NCBI GenBank assembly: GCA_028554645.1
Contig: JAQOOI010000011.1
Coordinates: 124,001-188,000, forward strand
Reading direction: 5' to 3'
Length of the DNA: 64,000 nucleotides
Source of the DNA: Omphalotus guepiniiformis
Taxonomy: Eukaryota; Basidiomycota; Agaricomycetes; Agaricales; Omphalotaceae
In this document: piece after piece, positions 1 to 10,869 of the stretch
Layout: each line of letters opens with the position of its first letter
Numbering within the stretch: position 1 is the stretch's first letter
Notes under the pieces: generated by a model
Seen by the model: the letters and a program-made list of their open reading frames with translations, nothing else
Told to the model about the DNA's origin: nothing
Databases searched by the model: none
Program-made: the position numbers and the translations under genes

Positions 1-246
1 GAACATTCGTCAAGGAGTCCCGAGTAACTCATCGTCATTGCTCACAGTACACGGAAGTGCTGCCAGTAAACTTTGATCCGTGATTGGCTGATCCGATATC
101 AGACCAATCAACCTTATCTTATCTTTTCGCTCTCTTAAACCCTTATTCACGAACAACTGGGTGCAGGCAACTAAAGATACGTTCCCGCGACACTCAGAGA
201 TATTTAGATAAAATTCTAAATACCTGACACCTGTAGCATATAATAT
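1..246. other. 3' non-coding end of the gypsy element
   Basis: These bases follow the integrase stop codon in the element's own direction. They hold no open frame and no repeat that I can match to the other end of the element. They are probably 3' untranslated sequence or part of a 3' LTR cut by the window edge. Confidence 0.4.
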
Positions 247-2880
247 TCATCCAATGCTTTCAATTTCTTCAGTCTCGTAGCTCTCCCAAGTCACATCACC
301 TAGAGACCACCAAACTTCAAATTGCACCTTAGATCCCTTCCACCTGTGATCACGGATAGAATCCACGAATTCCTCAGCATCCGAAGGCGCCCCAAAATCG
401 TACGGTTCAGGTTTGGAGCGGTTAGGGAAAAGTAAGGCATCTGAATCAACATATGGTCGCAACAGGCTCACATGAAAACGGTCATGCACACGTCGTGTCT
501 GCAGTTCCACTGGCAATTCCAACGTGTAGGTGGATGATTCCGGATATGCTTCAAGCACACGATATGGGCCAACAAACTTAGGCAATAACTTTGTTGCTCG
601 ACCCTTCGGTAAGCTTAGATTCTTAGTTGAAAGATAAACTAACGAATTGACTTCAATCTTAGGTTCACCACGTCTCTTCCTATTAGCGTGATGGGTTTGG
701 AATACACGGGATGCTATGATGCCGTCGTGAGCATCGAACAGGCAGTGCATTGCCCTGACACCAAACACTCGCACCCCCGGTGGTATGTCAGCGTCATGCC
801 TAACTTCGCGTAACATGGAAGGAACATAACCGTACGTCAATTCAAAGGGTGCGAACCCCGTTGTCTCACTAATGCTTGAATTTAAGGCAAATTCGACGTA
901 TGGTATCTTCACGAGCCAGTCGTGCTGGTCTGCCCTTATCACCGACCGAAATATTTGTGCAATTGATCGATTTGCACGTTCCGTAGCACCATCAGTCTGT
1001 GGATGGAAGGACGTGGACATCAATAATTTAGCACCAAGCAACCGATGGAGCTCTCTTCACCACACTGAGGTGAATTTAGGATCACGGTCAGATACGATGG
1101 ATTCGGGTAGTCCATGGAGGCGCACAATCTCTTGCATGTAGCGTAGCGATAGCTCGGTTGCAGTATCCCGAGTGTTGCAAGGTACGAGATGTATTTGCGA
1201 AGTGAGTCGACAGATTATTACCCAAAGATAATTGTAACCTTTTACTTCAGGAAATGGACCAATGAAATCCATGGCTATTGACTGCCAAGGGCGCGTAGGA
1301 ATAGGTAACGAGTGTAACTTTCCGGCTGGGGCCTGGTAGCTACCTTTGGCTCGCTGGCAAGTTTCGCAAGAACAGCAATAAGCGTCGCACATGCCATGTA
1401 TCTTTGGCCACCAATAGGACCGGCGTACATAATCAGCAGTATGTTGGGCCCCAAAATGGCCTACTGCTTGATGTCCTTGCTCGAGAATGAGCCCTCGAAT
1501 GGATCGAGCTCCCCGCGGAACTTCTGGTATGCATAGGACTTTATTTCCTAACATGTTAGTTGTCCATATGAGCCCGTCATGTACCTCAAAACGAGGGTGG
1601 TCTTCTGGTTTCAATAAAATCTTATTACACAGCGGGTCAGTCTGATATGCAGCCCGAATATCTGTCAAGAAGTGAGGATCATTGTCCATTACTCGTTCCA
1701 GTGTTATTCCATCAGCATCGTTTAACCGTGATTCAAGTATTGTTGGGTCAAAGGTCACGTCAGCGGTCTCAGAACGTTCTGGTTCTCTCGATGCTTCCAT
1801 CTCAGCCGCTTCATGATTTCGCTGTTCAACAGTGTCATGTATTTCACGTTGAGCTCTCAAGTGCTCTAATTGTGTCACCAATTCTTCCTTCCTACCGATT
1901 GGTAAGTCTTCTCCTGTCTTATCAAGACGTACATCCGCATTGACATATTCTTGCAGTGTTTGAGTTTCTGCTTCTTTGTCACTCTCGTAGTAACGCGACA
2001 ATACATCAGCGACTCGATTTGTCTCTCCCTTGACATACGTAATGTCCAGATCAAATCGTGCAAGATACTCCATCCACCGCATTTGTCGGCTTGACAAGTG
2101 TTTCTGAGTCTGGAAAAACTGAAGAGCTTCATGGTCAGTTACCACATGTATCTTATACCCTATTAACTTATCCTCCCATTTCAGAAGGGCTTCGAGTATG
2201 GCTAACATTTCATATTCAAAGACTCGATAATGCCTCTGGGCATCAGTGAACTTTTTCGACATGAACCCAGCCGGACGACATGTTTGCCAGGATTCACCCT
2301 GACCGTATACCGCACCAACTCCTGATACACTCGCATCACATATGACCCAAATGGGAGTCTCATTCCGGGGGTCGATCGGCCGCAAAATTGGAGTACAGCA
2401 ACATAATTCTTTGATGTTTCGAAAACATACATCATGAACAGGTCTCCAAAAGAAAGGTTGCTCATTACGAGACATCTCAGACAATGGCGTCGTATACGAC
2501 GACACATCAGGTAAGAAATGTGCCAAATAATTAACCAGTCCAAGAAATTTCTGAACATCGTTATAGGTTCGAGGCTGTCTCCAATTGCGAATCTTCTCCA
2601 ATTTATCTGCATCTGCGTGCAGTCCTTTTGCATCAATTACATGCCCTAGACAATCCATCACTTCGGCATATAGCTGGACCTTACTAGCCTTAAGATAGAG
2701 TTGCTGTTCACGTAGCTTTTCAAACACCAATCGTAAGTGTTCCTCATGATCTTCTATGGTGTCACTGAACACGAAGATGTCGTCTAGATATACGTGAACA
2801 AACACGCCAATATAGTCACGAAATATGGTATTCATCAACCGTTGAAAAGTCGAAGGTGCGTTGCAGTCCCCTTGCTGCAT
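247..2880 (-). pseudogene. pol: gypsy pol, downstream part: RT C-terminus, RNase H, integrase, chromodomain
   Basis: The frame opens just after the inserted element with the RT palm segment containing the catalytic VYLDDI motif, then the thumb and an RNase H domain (start near VICDAS, acidic residue in VVTDHEAL). An integrase zinc-binding domain (H-x-H then CETC) follows, and a DDE core with the residues MDFIGPFP, VSDRDPKF and the later glutamate region. A TGA at 1057-1059 interrupts the core where relatives have a second tryptophan, and the same frame continues at once to 247. The C-terminus (about 330-390 on the DNA) has HRWKGSKVQFEVWW, a chromodomain-like fold signature. Family assignment is firm. 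Loss of function is inferred from the stop and the insertion. Confidence 0.9.
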
Positions 2881-4046
2881 GCACCTGCTGCAGTTATAAA
2901 TATGTATCTAAGCCTGCTAATGACCAGTTGAGGAAGAATGCATATTACTGGAAGCTCTCCAGCAGGATACGCTACCAGCTCACCAGCCTGTCATCATCAG
3001 CCGAGCCACCAGCCTGGGGCTCGGCGCTGAATTTCTATCCTGCCCCGCCCCTCTGCCAGCTCTCCCGCTCACTCACTCAAACGAATCTCACACTGGTTCA
3101 GCTACCTGAGAATATCATTGAGGATGGACGTCAAGTCGTGCAGTGGAGGGAAAGGGGAAACGACTTGCAATTGGGAAGCGGCAATTTCAGAGTTTCGGAC
3201 GAATTGGGGTAAGTGACTAGTGACTAGTGATGTGACTGCTGAGCGCTCCGGGACCTCTAATCTACCCGCAATCACAGACGGGACCTAAATCGGAGGTCGG
3301 AGATTGTAGATGTATACGTTGATTTCTTCGGTTCCCTCTTAATACTTATTAGTTTGTACATAATACATAATATGTCGCAGTACCTAGTATGTTGATGTAG
3401 GCCGACATATGTTTTATGTCAGAAACTGTATCGTGCCCCTGGCTGCGCTGAAATATGCATGATCGGTTACTTTGAACGCGTCAACTCAGGCTTCAGGAAA
3501 TAGCCTGAAATAGCTCCCACAAAAGCCAGCATGTACTAGGAACAAAAAAAAACGGAAATTTGACATATGATAATACACTCAGGACTCTGCACGGTGTAGT
3601 TTGGTTTGCATATGCAGAAGTGTAGTACCATAATCAGTGCCTTCCCTGTTTTGTATGCCCCGATTATGTCCAAGTGAGTGACATTGAGTATAGATTGAAT
3701 GATAGGGGCAGTGTCTGACCTTTATTGTAGACCATGAATGTTCTAATTTGTGACCCGAGTTTCACTGCCAAAGCTGCAATGGATAGTTAAGTACCATTTG
3801 TGAATGAAATAAAACAATTCTAGGATAATTCATAGTGTATACTTACTAGTCCTACTCAGTTGACTGTAGTACATCATGATACTACCAGTTCTCATTTCTC
3901 GTGATACATACTGAATGATGTACTACTAAGACAATTGCCGCACCTATGAAATTGAAGCATACATTGAAGGCTCATGATGTTATTACCTTGGCAGACAAGA
4001 GAAACCAGCATATAGAAAGGGCAAACTCTGGCAAACTGCGTGAAGG

Positions 4047-4107
4047 AAAAGGTCAAACATCAAAAGGTCAGACAATCAAAAGGTCAGACAATCAAAAGGT
4101 CAGACAC
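4047..4107. repeat. 16-bp tandem repeat, about four units
   Basis: The unit AAAAGGTCAGACAATC recurs with a 16-bp period. The first unit is diverged and the last is truncated. It sits in the middle of the hAT-like insertion and has no coding sense. Confidence 0.8.
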
Positions 4108-4590
4108 ACTCGGAATACCCGGGATACCGGCTACTAGTGTATGAGCGATGTAACCGGCTAGCATCAGCCGAGAGGCCGGGAACTGCCGAGGCGTGATATT
4201 TTTTGTCAACCCCGCCCTATACGCCTCATTCTTGGGATTTGTGTCACACTGGTAAGTTACAGCCTTGTTTTTGCAAGTTATTGGGAACTGGGTGAGCACA
4301 AGCTGGGGACAAGCGAGAGGGAAAAGCCTGTTGGGTTAGGCAAGCGTGAGAACTATCATACTCAATCTGGGTAGGAGAGACAAATAAGGTAAGCAAGGAC
4401 CCCGGAATGCTCACCCAAATCCCAGTTGAAGATTCGGACAATTTTTTGAGATTTTTGCCAAAATATAAGTTGAAATTCGGACAAAACGACCACCAGAGGG
4501 CCAAACAGTCACATGTAAATTTCGGACAAATGCCTTGGGTATACGGAAGTGTAGTCGATATCCTTCAGAACTTCTGCATAAGTAGACCTT

Positions 4591-4645
4591 AATAGCCAAG
4601 CGGTAGCGCTGGCGGATAGAACTTTTGAGTTGTGAGTTCGACTCC
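4591..4645 (+). ncRNA. tRNA-like (pol III promoter-like) remnant
   Basis: TAGCCAAGCGGTAGCGCTGG resembles a tRNA D-arm/A-box with a pairing GCCA/TGGC stem, and GAGTTCGACTCC lies at B-box distance. A seven-base loop TTTTGAG lies between them. The T-stem and acceptor stem do not pair, so this is not a functional tRNA. It may be a SINE-type head or a chance match. Confidence 0.25.
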
Positions 4646-5197
4646 GTGCAGTCGAAGCTGCATTTTTGATGCGGCTGTATTTCTCATGCTACGGGTACTT
4701 ACTGGCCGCCCCGCCCCGCCTTTCAGGCCGCTGTCGCGCGGAATGTTGCTTTATTAGGCACTGGAGGCCGCTTGAAATTCGGACATTTTCATCCCGATTT
4801 GGAGCATTTCTAATCAGACATTTTGACCTCCGCCATTAAACGGCCTTTGGGGGAGCATTCCGGGGTCCTGGTAAGCACGGCAGATGCCAGACGGTATGGA
4901 AGCTCCATGATGTCATCACATTTGTATTCCCGGAAAACAGGATTGCTTATCTACCCGATTCTCGTAACGACAGTATCATTATCTAGATATTGTTTTTATC
5001 TATCCGCTGCTAGCGCTCAATGGGCCGTGGGACAGCGTAGGACTGGCATTATACGTGCGGATCAATCTGTGGTGAGTATTACGACTAGCTGCTGGTGAGG
5101 ACTGACCTCCACAGTAGAATGGTAAGGACCACGTCAGATACATTCTTCATTGACTGGAGCTCTCCACGTATATTTGTATAATTATAACAGTATTGCC

Positions 5198-6081
5198 TGC
5201 TGCATGATATTGCTAACAAAAGTTCCAGTAACTGTAGAGAATGCAGTTTTCCATACATCTTCAGCCACTATCCGTATCTGTTCATACGCGTCTGATAAAT
5301 CGATCTTTGATCGTAATTTCTTCCTGGCTACGTCCATCCGTAGTGTATCCTGATCAGGTAAGGGAGTAACATCTTTCAATGTGTTCGCATTACGCTCACG
5401 ACAATCAATAGTTACTCGTAATGTCCCGTCTCTCTTTGGGAGGCATAACATGGGGGCTGCCTGTTGTACCACCATAGGTTTCCACCAGCCGGAACGAGTA
5501 TAACGCGCTATCTTTTCCGATAATTGATTCTTCAATGAATCAGGGCATCGTGGCATGTAGTATCGGTAGTTCTTCTCTGGATCAATCAACGGGATCGTAT
5601 GACTTACCTCCCTCAGTGGAGGCATGACTTCCGGTACACCACTCATGATATCTTTACAACTGTCCAACCATTGCTGCCGCAGCCTCGGAATGTCCTCGTC
5701 ATAATATTTCTGACCTTTCTTAGGTGCGTATTGTTTCAAACGTTCCTTAAACCGCTCAGCGGTTGACTTTATTGTTTCCAGTACATCTGGCCTTGGTTTC
5801 GTTGTTGAAACGTCAGGTATTCCTGGTGACTCTGCATAATTCGCAGCGTAGAATTCTTCGACCAAGTCGCTAACCTCATGAAGCCGAACGTTATCATTAG
5901 GGTCAGCGTATGATCCGGATATAGTCTCCTTGACTATGTTCTCTATATCCTCCAGGGATACGCTGTCTTCGGGTCCTAGCAACACAGGTAGGTTACGGTC
6001 CAATACTATTCGTTCATTAACATCATCCTCATCTTTCTCTTCGTCAATAGTAGGTGATCTTCGTGACCATGGTGGCTGCAC
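5198..6081 (-). pseudogene. pol: gypsy pol, upstream part: linker and RT N-terminus
   Basis: This frame begins 33 bases after the gag stop and is separate from gag, so pol expression would need reinitiation or frameshifting. The first 170 residues are acidic linker. Then come RT fingers and palm motifs (LPKRDGTLRVTIDCRERN, KIDLSDAYEQI, ending in FVSNIMQQ). The match stops exactly at the hAT-like insertion, and the last residues NIMQQ are repeated in the DNA as the start of the downstream part. An alternative start upstream of the ATG at 6081 is possible. Confidence 0.88.
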
Positions 6082-6114
6082 CCGTGTCGAAGACGCTTCA
6101 TGACCCGAGTGTGG

Positions 6115-9100
6115 TCAATCTTTATTCTTTTCTTCCACCACTCCATATTTCCGAGGTCGAGGTTTTATAGGCAGCTCCTCCCCCCCTTTAAGATGGAATG
6201 AAGACGAAACATTCTTAGCGTAACGGCGAGCAATCTCGCCAGCTTCTTCTCTCTCTGTAAGTGTTGGAATTGGTTTACCACGTAACCTTATTAAGTCATG
6301 CTCAAAATCTAGCGAAATTCCATGTTTTCTCATGAATACGGTACCCATTACTGCATCGTAACGGTCAACATTAGCAATGTCGAAGTAGTCCTTTCCACTA
6401 ACGTCACTCTCTTTTCCACCGAGTATCCGGTAGGGGCTGATAGCGCCATGAATAATCTTAGATCGACTACCTTTCGTCCCAAGCTGAAGAGTGACCGGGT
6501 TTTCGAGCTGGAAAACCTTCATATGAGCAACACGAGCAAAGTCAGGACTGAGAGCATCAGCTGTGCTTCCACTATCGAACAACGCGAATGCTTGGACACC
6601 ATTGATGTCCACAAAAGCACTGAGGCACCGATTTTCCTCTGCCGTGCGTTTCGGACGGGATCCCGTATGTTTCACTTTCACCTTTTCTGGCTGTAACGTA
6701 GCGCTGAACCCTCCCTTAGCATCCTCTGACATGGATCGCAAATACTCTCCAATATTCAACTGTAGGACTTCTTCATTCTCGTCATCTGAATCTGACACTT
6801 CCTCTAACTCCGGGGCTGTTTCATATCCATCCTCCGATAAGCATGTTGTTGCACTGCTGCTGGCAATGGAGTCATTGTCAGTGTCAACTAACGCATTGAA
6901 TCGTTCGTCAAGACTATTAGCCCATCCTTCCGTGAACAAGTCCCACTCGTGCATATGCCCCATGTGTTCTGCAGCTTCAGGTGAGTTATATGCTTCATCC
7001 GCTGCGTCACTTTCGTATTGAGATCCACCCCACGGATCAGGGTCACCCTCGTCATCCAAATCGGCCTCATATCGAGCCCAAACTTCCTCATCTCCAGGCA
7101 CGTCGACGTCTGAATCCTCTTGGGATTCCTCCAGACGAAAGAAGCGCTCACCGTCCTTCACGATTTCCTCAGCAATCCGAAACATTTTTGAACGTGGGTT
7201 TGTTCCTTTCTTCATCTCAGGATCGTACTTCTTACACTTAGGATCCCCTCTGAAGTGTCCAATCTCCCCACACGCATAGCATGCTCCAGGTGCCGCTGTA
7301 TTTCCCACCTGATTAGTGGTTTTAGCAGGTTCGTTAGCATTCCTTCTATTATCCGGGGGCGCTCGTTGACGTTGTTGGTTCTGACGCCATTCTGCATGGT
7401 TCGTTACCTGATAACGACGTCTATCAACCACTTGCAAGCGTTTAGGCGGGGAATGTGATCGAATTACAGTATTCGACGAAGGTTTATTTGACCCTGTCGC
7501 TTGAGGTTGTGAGTTTTTCTCATAACGAGAACTCCTCATACTACGTTGACTCTGCTCTGCCGCAGTTCTAGCAGAAGAGTAATATTTACCCGTTTTCTCA
7601 CTGCGTTCGCAGGCCAGTGCCGCTTGCATGATCTCATTGACTGAGGAGCGTTCAGCTGTGACTTTCTCGATCCTCGTCATGTCATCGCACATAGATGAGG
7701 GCACTAGGATTAGAATTCGTTTCTTAAATGTGTACATGTCTGGCGGACACGGCATACATGTAGCCCATCGTCGTAGCTCACTGAACATGCTTTTCACCCC
7801 TTTATTGCTGGAGTAAGTCACAGTATAGAAACGATCCGAAATTTGAGAAATGGATGCTTCGTGAACGAAGCGCTGGTACAGCCCGTTGACCACCTGCATA
7901 AACGTCCAGCGATATGCCATAGGATCTGGGTTCGTAGCAAAACCATCAGGTACGCGCTGTACCTCTTCTCGAAACCAATATAATGCTTCGCCTTCTAAGA
8001 AGGCACCTAAGGTGTTAATTCTCATCAAGTCAACAGCTGATATTACAGCCATACATCGATCTTCATCATATTCCGTAGGAGGGCCGCATTGATCAGCCAT
8101 ATTCATCCATTGAATGAGTGATGAGAACCAGTCGTCAAACTTAGCATAATCCGCATGTCCCGCATACTTTGAAGGTTTCGGAATAGCTTGTAGCATAGCC
8201 TTATGCGCAGCTGACGATGCCTTAGCCGGAGGTCCATAGAGGTAATATCGAATCATTTGTTCATAACGATGGAACGATGCTTTCAGTACTTCTTCCTCAC
8301 TTCGAGGTGTCGGGTCATACGTGAATACCTCCTCCGGACCCACGTTTGGATCCTCTGAACGATATCTATTCTGACGGAAAGGGCCTCGATCCTCTCTTGG
8401 ATCCCCATTGTCATCCTCATCATCACCATCACTACCATCTCCGCCACCTCCCGGACTCGGTGGTTCGTATGGTGGACCTTGTCCGTGGTTACCATACCCA
8501 TGCCCACCATCGCGTCGATTGTCTCGACCTGCACCTCTACGTGCGTTGAAATTTGAACCATCAAAGGGTGACCCATTCCCGGGGTCGTCACTAGGTGGTC
8601 CTGATGGGTCTCCTCGTCTCGTTCCTCTGGGAACTCCAATATTTGGAGCATGGTGATTAGACGCATCATAGCCATCGCGTCGTTGGTGATTACTTCGCGG
8701 ACTGTATCTCATACCAGATGGTGAGCCCGCCTGATTTTTTGGGCCTTCAGGACTTGGTCTAGCGGGTGTAGAAGTTGGGTGGCGTCTATTTCCACCCCTT
8801 TGCTCATGAATCCCTGCTGGCCTTCTATTAGTATTCGATCTCTTAAAGTCACTTACTTCTGATTGGGTAATCGACATCAAGTCCACTCGAACGCTTGGCA
8901 TTCGCGGGTCGAATGCTATGGAGTCGTTTATGACAATTCCTTGGTCCTCAAACTCCAAAGGCCTGCCTAGCAAACTTTCCTCAATATACAATAGTTGTAA
9001 AATTACTCGCCTTCTTAAGTCCTCTGCATAAGCTCGGGTGCGTGAACTTCCCGAACGTTCCGAATGAGTTGGTCTCGTCGTACTGTCTGAAGATGGAAGG

Positions 9101-9633
9101 GTAGGTTCAGGTTGAGCCGGTCGTGTCGCAGGTTCCGGTTCCACTTCTTCAGCCTGATCCTCTGGATCGTCGTCCACCTCAGCTGGTTCTTCTTCAGCCT
9201 CTGCAAACAGTGGGGAATAACGATTGGGATTAGATTCATTCCTCGGCTCTTCTACTACGGACACATCATCCCTATCCCGATTCTTGCCCTTTGCATAAGG
9301 GTTAGGCGTGTGCGATAACTCCGGCTCTAATTCGCTCCTCATATCAGCATACGTCCATATCCTTTCGCCTGTCCTCGCTTCCTCATATTCTCCCGGCATC
9401 TCATGAGTCCTAGTTGACTCGTATCCGGTCGTACCACCTCTCTCTGAGTTCTGCGGCGACGTTTTCGCACGGGCTTGAGGCATCCGGAAACGACTAGTTG
9501 ATGCTTTCGGTCGTAGTGTCGATGTAGAAGACATATTGGTGTCTCGGCTTGAACTCGACGCTCGTATAGGCCTGAAAGAGGGTCCAGGTGAGTATTCTGA
9601 ATGAAAAGGCAATTCTTGCGCTTCAGCGGCCAA
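6115..9633 (-). CDS. gag: gypsy Gag with fused aspartic protease
   Basis: Open frame of 1172 residues, long for a Ty3/gypsy Gag. The first 450 residues are low-complexity, rich in S, R, P, G and acidic residues. A capsid-like helical region follows (about 490-690), then a basic stretch and one CCHC zinc knuckle (CYACGEIGHFRGDPKC, about residue 790). After an acidic linker, a retropepsin-like aspartic protease has its active site at ALFDSGSTADAL (about 1050) and a distal FMRKHGISLDF flap region. The protease therefore lies on the gag frame, not on pol. The frame is intact, in contrast to pol. Start chosen at the first ATG of the open frame. Confidence 0.88.
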   Translation of the reverse strand: MAAEAQELPFHSEYSPGPSFRPIRASSSSRDTNMSSTSTLRPKASTSRFRMPQARAKTSPQNSERGGTTGYESTRTHEMPGEYEEARTGERIWTYADMRSELEPELSHTPNPYAKGKNRDRDDVSVVEEPRNESNPNRYSPLFAEAEEEPAEVDDDPEDQAEEVEPEPATRPAQPEPTLPSSDSTTRPTHSERSGSSRTRAYAEDLRRRVILQLLYIEESLLGRPLEFEDQGIVINDSIAFDPRMPSVRVDLMSITQSEVSDFKRSNTNRRPAGIHEQRGGNRRHPTSTPARPSPEGPKNQAGSPSGMRYSPRSNHQRRDGYDASNHHAPNIGVPRGTRRGDPSGPPSDDPGNGSPFDGSNFNARRGAGRDNRRDGGHGYGNHGQGPPYEPPSPGGGGDGSDGDDEDDNGDPREDRGPFRQNRYRSEDPNVGPEEVFTYDPTPRSEEEVLKASFHRYEQMIRYYLYGPPAKASSAAHKAMLQAIPKPSKYAGHADYAKFDDWFSSLIQWMNMADQCGPPTEYDEDRCMAVISAVDLMRINTLGAFLEGEALYWFREEVQRVPDGFATNPDPMAYRWTFMQVVNGLYQRFVHEASISQISDRFYTVTYSSNKGVKSMFSELRRWATCMPCPPDMYTFKKRILILVPSSMCDDMTRIEKVTAERSSVNEIMQAALACERSEKTGKYYSSARTAAEQSQRSMRSSRYEKNSQPQATGSNKPSSNTVIRSHSPPKRLQVVDRRRYQVTNHAEWRQNQQRQRAPPDNRRNANEPAKTTNQVGNTAAPGACYACGEIGHFRGDPKCKKYDPEMKKGTNPRSKMFRIAEEIVKDGERFFRLEESQEDSDVDVPGDEEVWARYEADLDDEGDPDPWGGSQYESDAADEAYNSPEAAEHMGHMHEWDLFTEGWANSLDERFNALVDTDNDSIASSSATTCLSEDGYETAPELEEVSDSDDENEEVLQLNIGEYLRSMSEDAKGGFSATLQPEKVKVKHTGSRPKRTAEENRCLSAFVDINGVQAFALFDSGSTADALSPDFARVAHMKVFQLENPVTLQLGTKGSRSKIIHGAISPYRILGGKESDVSGKDYFDIANVDRYDAVMGTVFMRKHGISLDFEHDLIRLRGKPIPTLTEREEAGEIARRYAKNVSSSFHLKGGEELPIKPRPRKYGVVEEKNKD

Positions 9634-9952
9634 CTGACGGCTCGTCGCTCGTGTATGAAAGGCGTGAATCGTGAATTAAGGATCCAAATAATAGTAGGCG
9701 GATTCCGAAGATTATTTTCTTCTAGCCTCTAACAATATCACTGTCTAATATTATCCCAAGAGATAATGACTGTGGTTTAAAAAATGTGTAAGGGCTCTCA
9801 CTAGTTCAGACTTCAACTAAACCAAACAGGGCTTTAGATTATTCCTGGGTGTAGTATAGACAAGTAGTCGTAGTCGTAAAACGATAGTGAGAGTAAGAGT
9901 AAGAGTTAAAAGTGATTATGTAAGTAGGCAGGTAACGACAATATACTGGCCG
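9634..9952. other. gap between gag and the small motif gene
   Basis: No open frame, tRNA-primer binding site or LTR was recognisable here. The stretch is AT-rich with a short GAGTAA-type purine repeat near 9889-9908. It should contain the 5' end of the gypsy element if one survives. Confidence 0.4.
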
Positions 9953-10584
9953 TTACAGCTCAGGTATAGATCTTCCAGTAGCCTGGTGCGAGGGGAATAA
10001 ACTGAAAGGTTCAATAGGTGCCAGTGGTAGAACACTGGGAGGGTGTACAGTTGAATGACCATCGCGGGGTCTTGGGGGATTGCGTCTACTTGAAGCAAAG
10101 TAAGTTTCTATCCACGGTATGAATAGAGCAAGCAGGTACTCACCTAGAGATATGATTATCTTCGTGGTTACGTCTCATTGACGGCCTGGGAGGATCATGG
10201 GAGGGTGAACCGTTCTGGTTCATAGCTCTTCTTGTATGATCATTGTAACGCGATGCCGCCCTAGTGGCCCTACAGCATAGGTCATATATGAATATTAATT
10301 CAAGTTGACCATTCAACTTACCGAGCATCATGATTAGGACGGCGTGCATGAGCGTTCATGCTGTTCATGGTGGACCTTGAGGACAATTCCTTCTGTGTCA
10401 TGCGTCGGCGCCCACCTCGTCTTGGACAATTATTCCAGTCTGGTCCTCCCGAGTTCCTAGTACAGAACGATCAGATGTTATTTTAAGAGATAAAGTATGC
10501 AGATACCTACTCTGTGCCGATAATAGTGAATTGACCTCCGTGGATCTGAAAATTGTGTGCTCCGTGGAAGACGTTGACTGCCAT
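9953..10584 (-). CDS. small four-exon protein with NLR-type AHxFxIxGGxFTI motif
   Basis: Built by hand from splice signals: exons 10584-10511, 10456-10322, 10269-10144 and 10085-9953. The introns are 54, 52 and 58 bp, all GT-AG, and phase is kept throughout, giving 155 residues. Exon 1 encodes 25 residues containing AHNFQIHGGQFTI. This is the same pattern as the N-terminus of the NLRs at 20.2 kb and 63.8 kb. The rest is basic and disordered-looking (runs such as PRRGGRRR, then many R, N, H, P), with no recognisable domain or membrane segment. In fungi, a motif shared between an NLR N-terminus and a separate small gene is the organisation seen with amyloid signalling partners. A role as NLR partner or decoy is inference only. 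The exon model rests on frame continuity, not on a homologue. Confidence 0.6.
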
Positions 10585-10869
10585 GACTGAGATTCCCTAT
10601 GACAAATGAGAGTATTCGTAGGTTGAAGAGTGAGAAGGACAGGTGTGTAGAAAGTAAACACAAGACGGCCTTTTAAATATTCACCATATTCTCAACCGAA
10701 CTGGTTCAATATATATACGCAACACAACACGGAGAACCGAGGTTGCCCCAAATCTTCGATGCTTGATGATGAATTGATGATGAATTGATGGACAGACGGT
10801 AGAATTTACACAGAAAATGGTTCACGGATATGATGAAATAGGGGGAAAGAAAGAGAAATGAGTTTTACT

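Larger units (their letters stand above)
2881..5197. mobile_element. 2.3 kb non-autonomous hAT-like insertion in RT
   Basis: The RT frame breaks on both sides of this segment. The 8-bp word TGCTGCAT occurs directly on each side (2873-2880 and 5198-5205) and would be present once in the uninterrupted gene, so it is a target site duplication. The ends are imperfect inverted repeats: GCACCTGCTGCAGTTATAA on the left, and GGCAATACTGTTATAA read inward from the right. An 8-bp duplication is typical of hAT elements (P elements also make 8 bp). No transposase frame is recognisable inside, so it is non-autonomous or decayed. It carries a 16-bp tandem repeat, several ATTCGGACA words and a tRNA-like patch. 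Confidence 0.8.
1..9633 (-). mobile_element. Ty3/gypsy chromovirus-type LTR retrotransposon, interrupted
   Basis: On the minus strand the order is gag with zinc knuckle and aspartic protease, then reverse transcriptase, RNase H, H2C2 zinc finger, integrase core and a C-terminal chromodomain-like tail. That order is the Ty3/gypsy (Metaviridae) one, and the tail points to the chromovirus branch. The copy is dead as read: a 2.3 kb insertion splits reverse transcriptase and a nonsense codon splits integrase. I could not find a pair of long terminal repeats by eye. The 3' LTR may lie left of base 1, and nothing between 9634 and 9952 repeats bases 1-246, so outer limits are not established. Confidence 0.93.

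Noticed and set aside
2891..5190. Alternative boundaries of the hAT-like insert at the better-matching CAGTTATAA/TTATAACAG ends
   Set aside because: These ends pair well but leave no matching flanking duplication and do not restore the RT frame, whereas TGCTGCAT does both.
8283..8675. Histidine/proline-rich and methionine-rich frames on both strands
   Set aside because: They are alternative frames of the low-complexity N-terminal half of gag.
9634..9952. 5' LTR and primer binding site of the gypsy element
   Set aside because: No TG...CA unit matching bases 1-246 and no tRNA-complementary word next to it could be found by eye.
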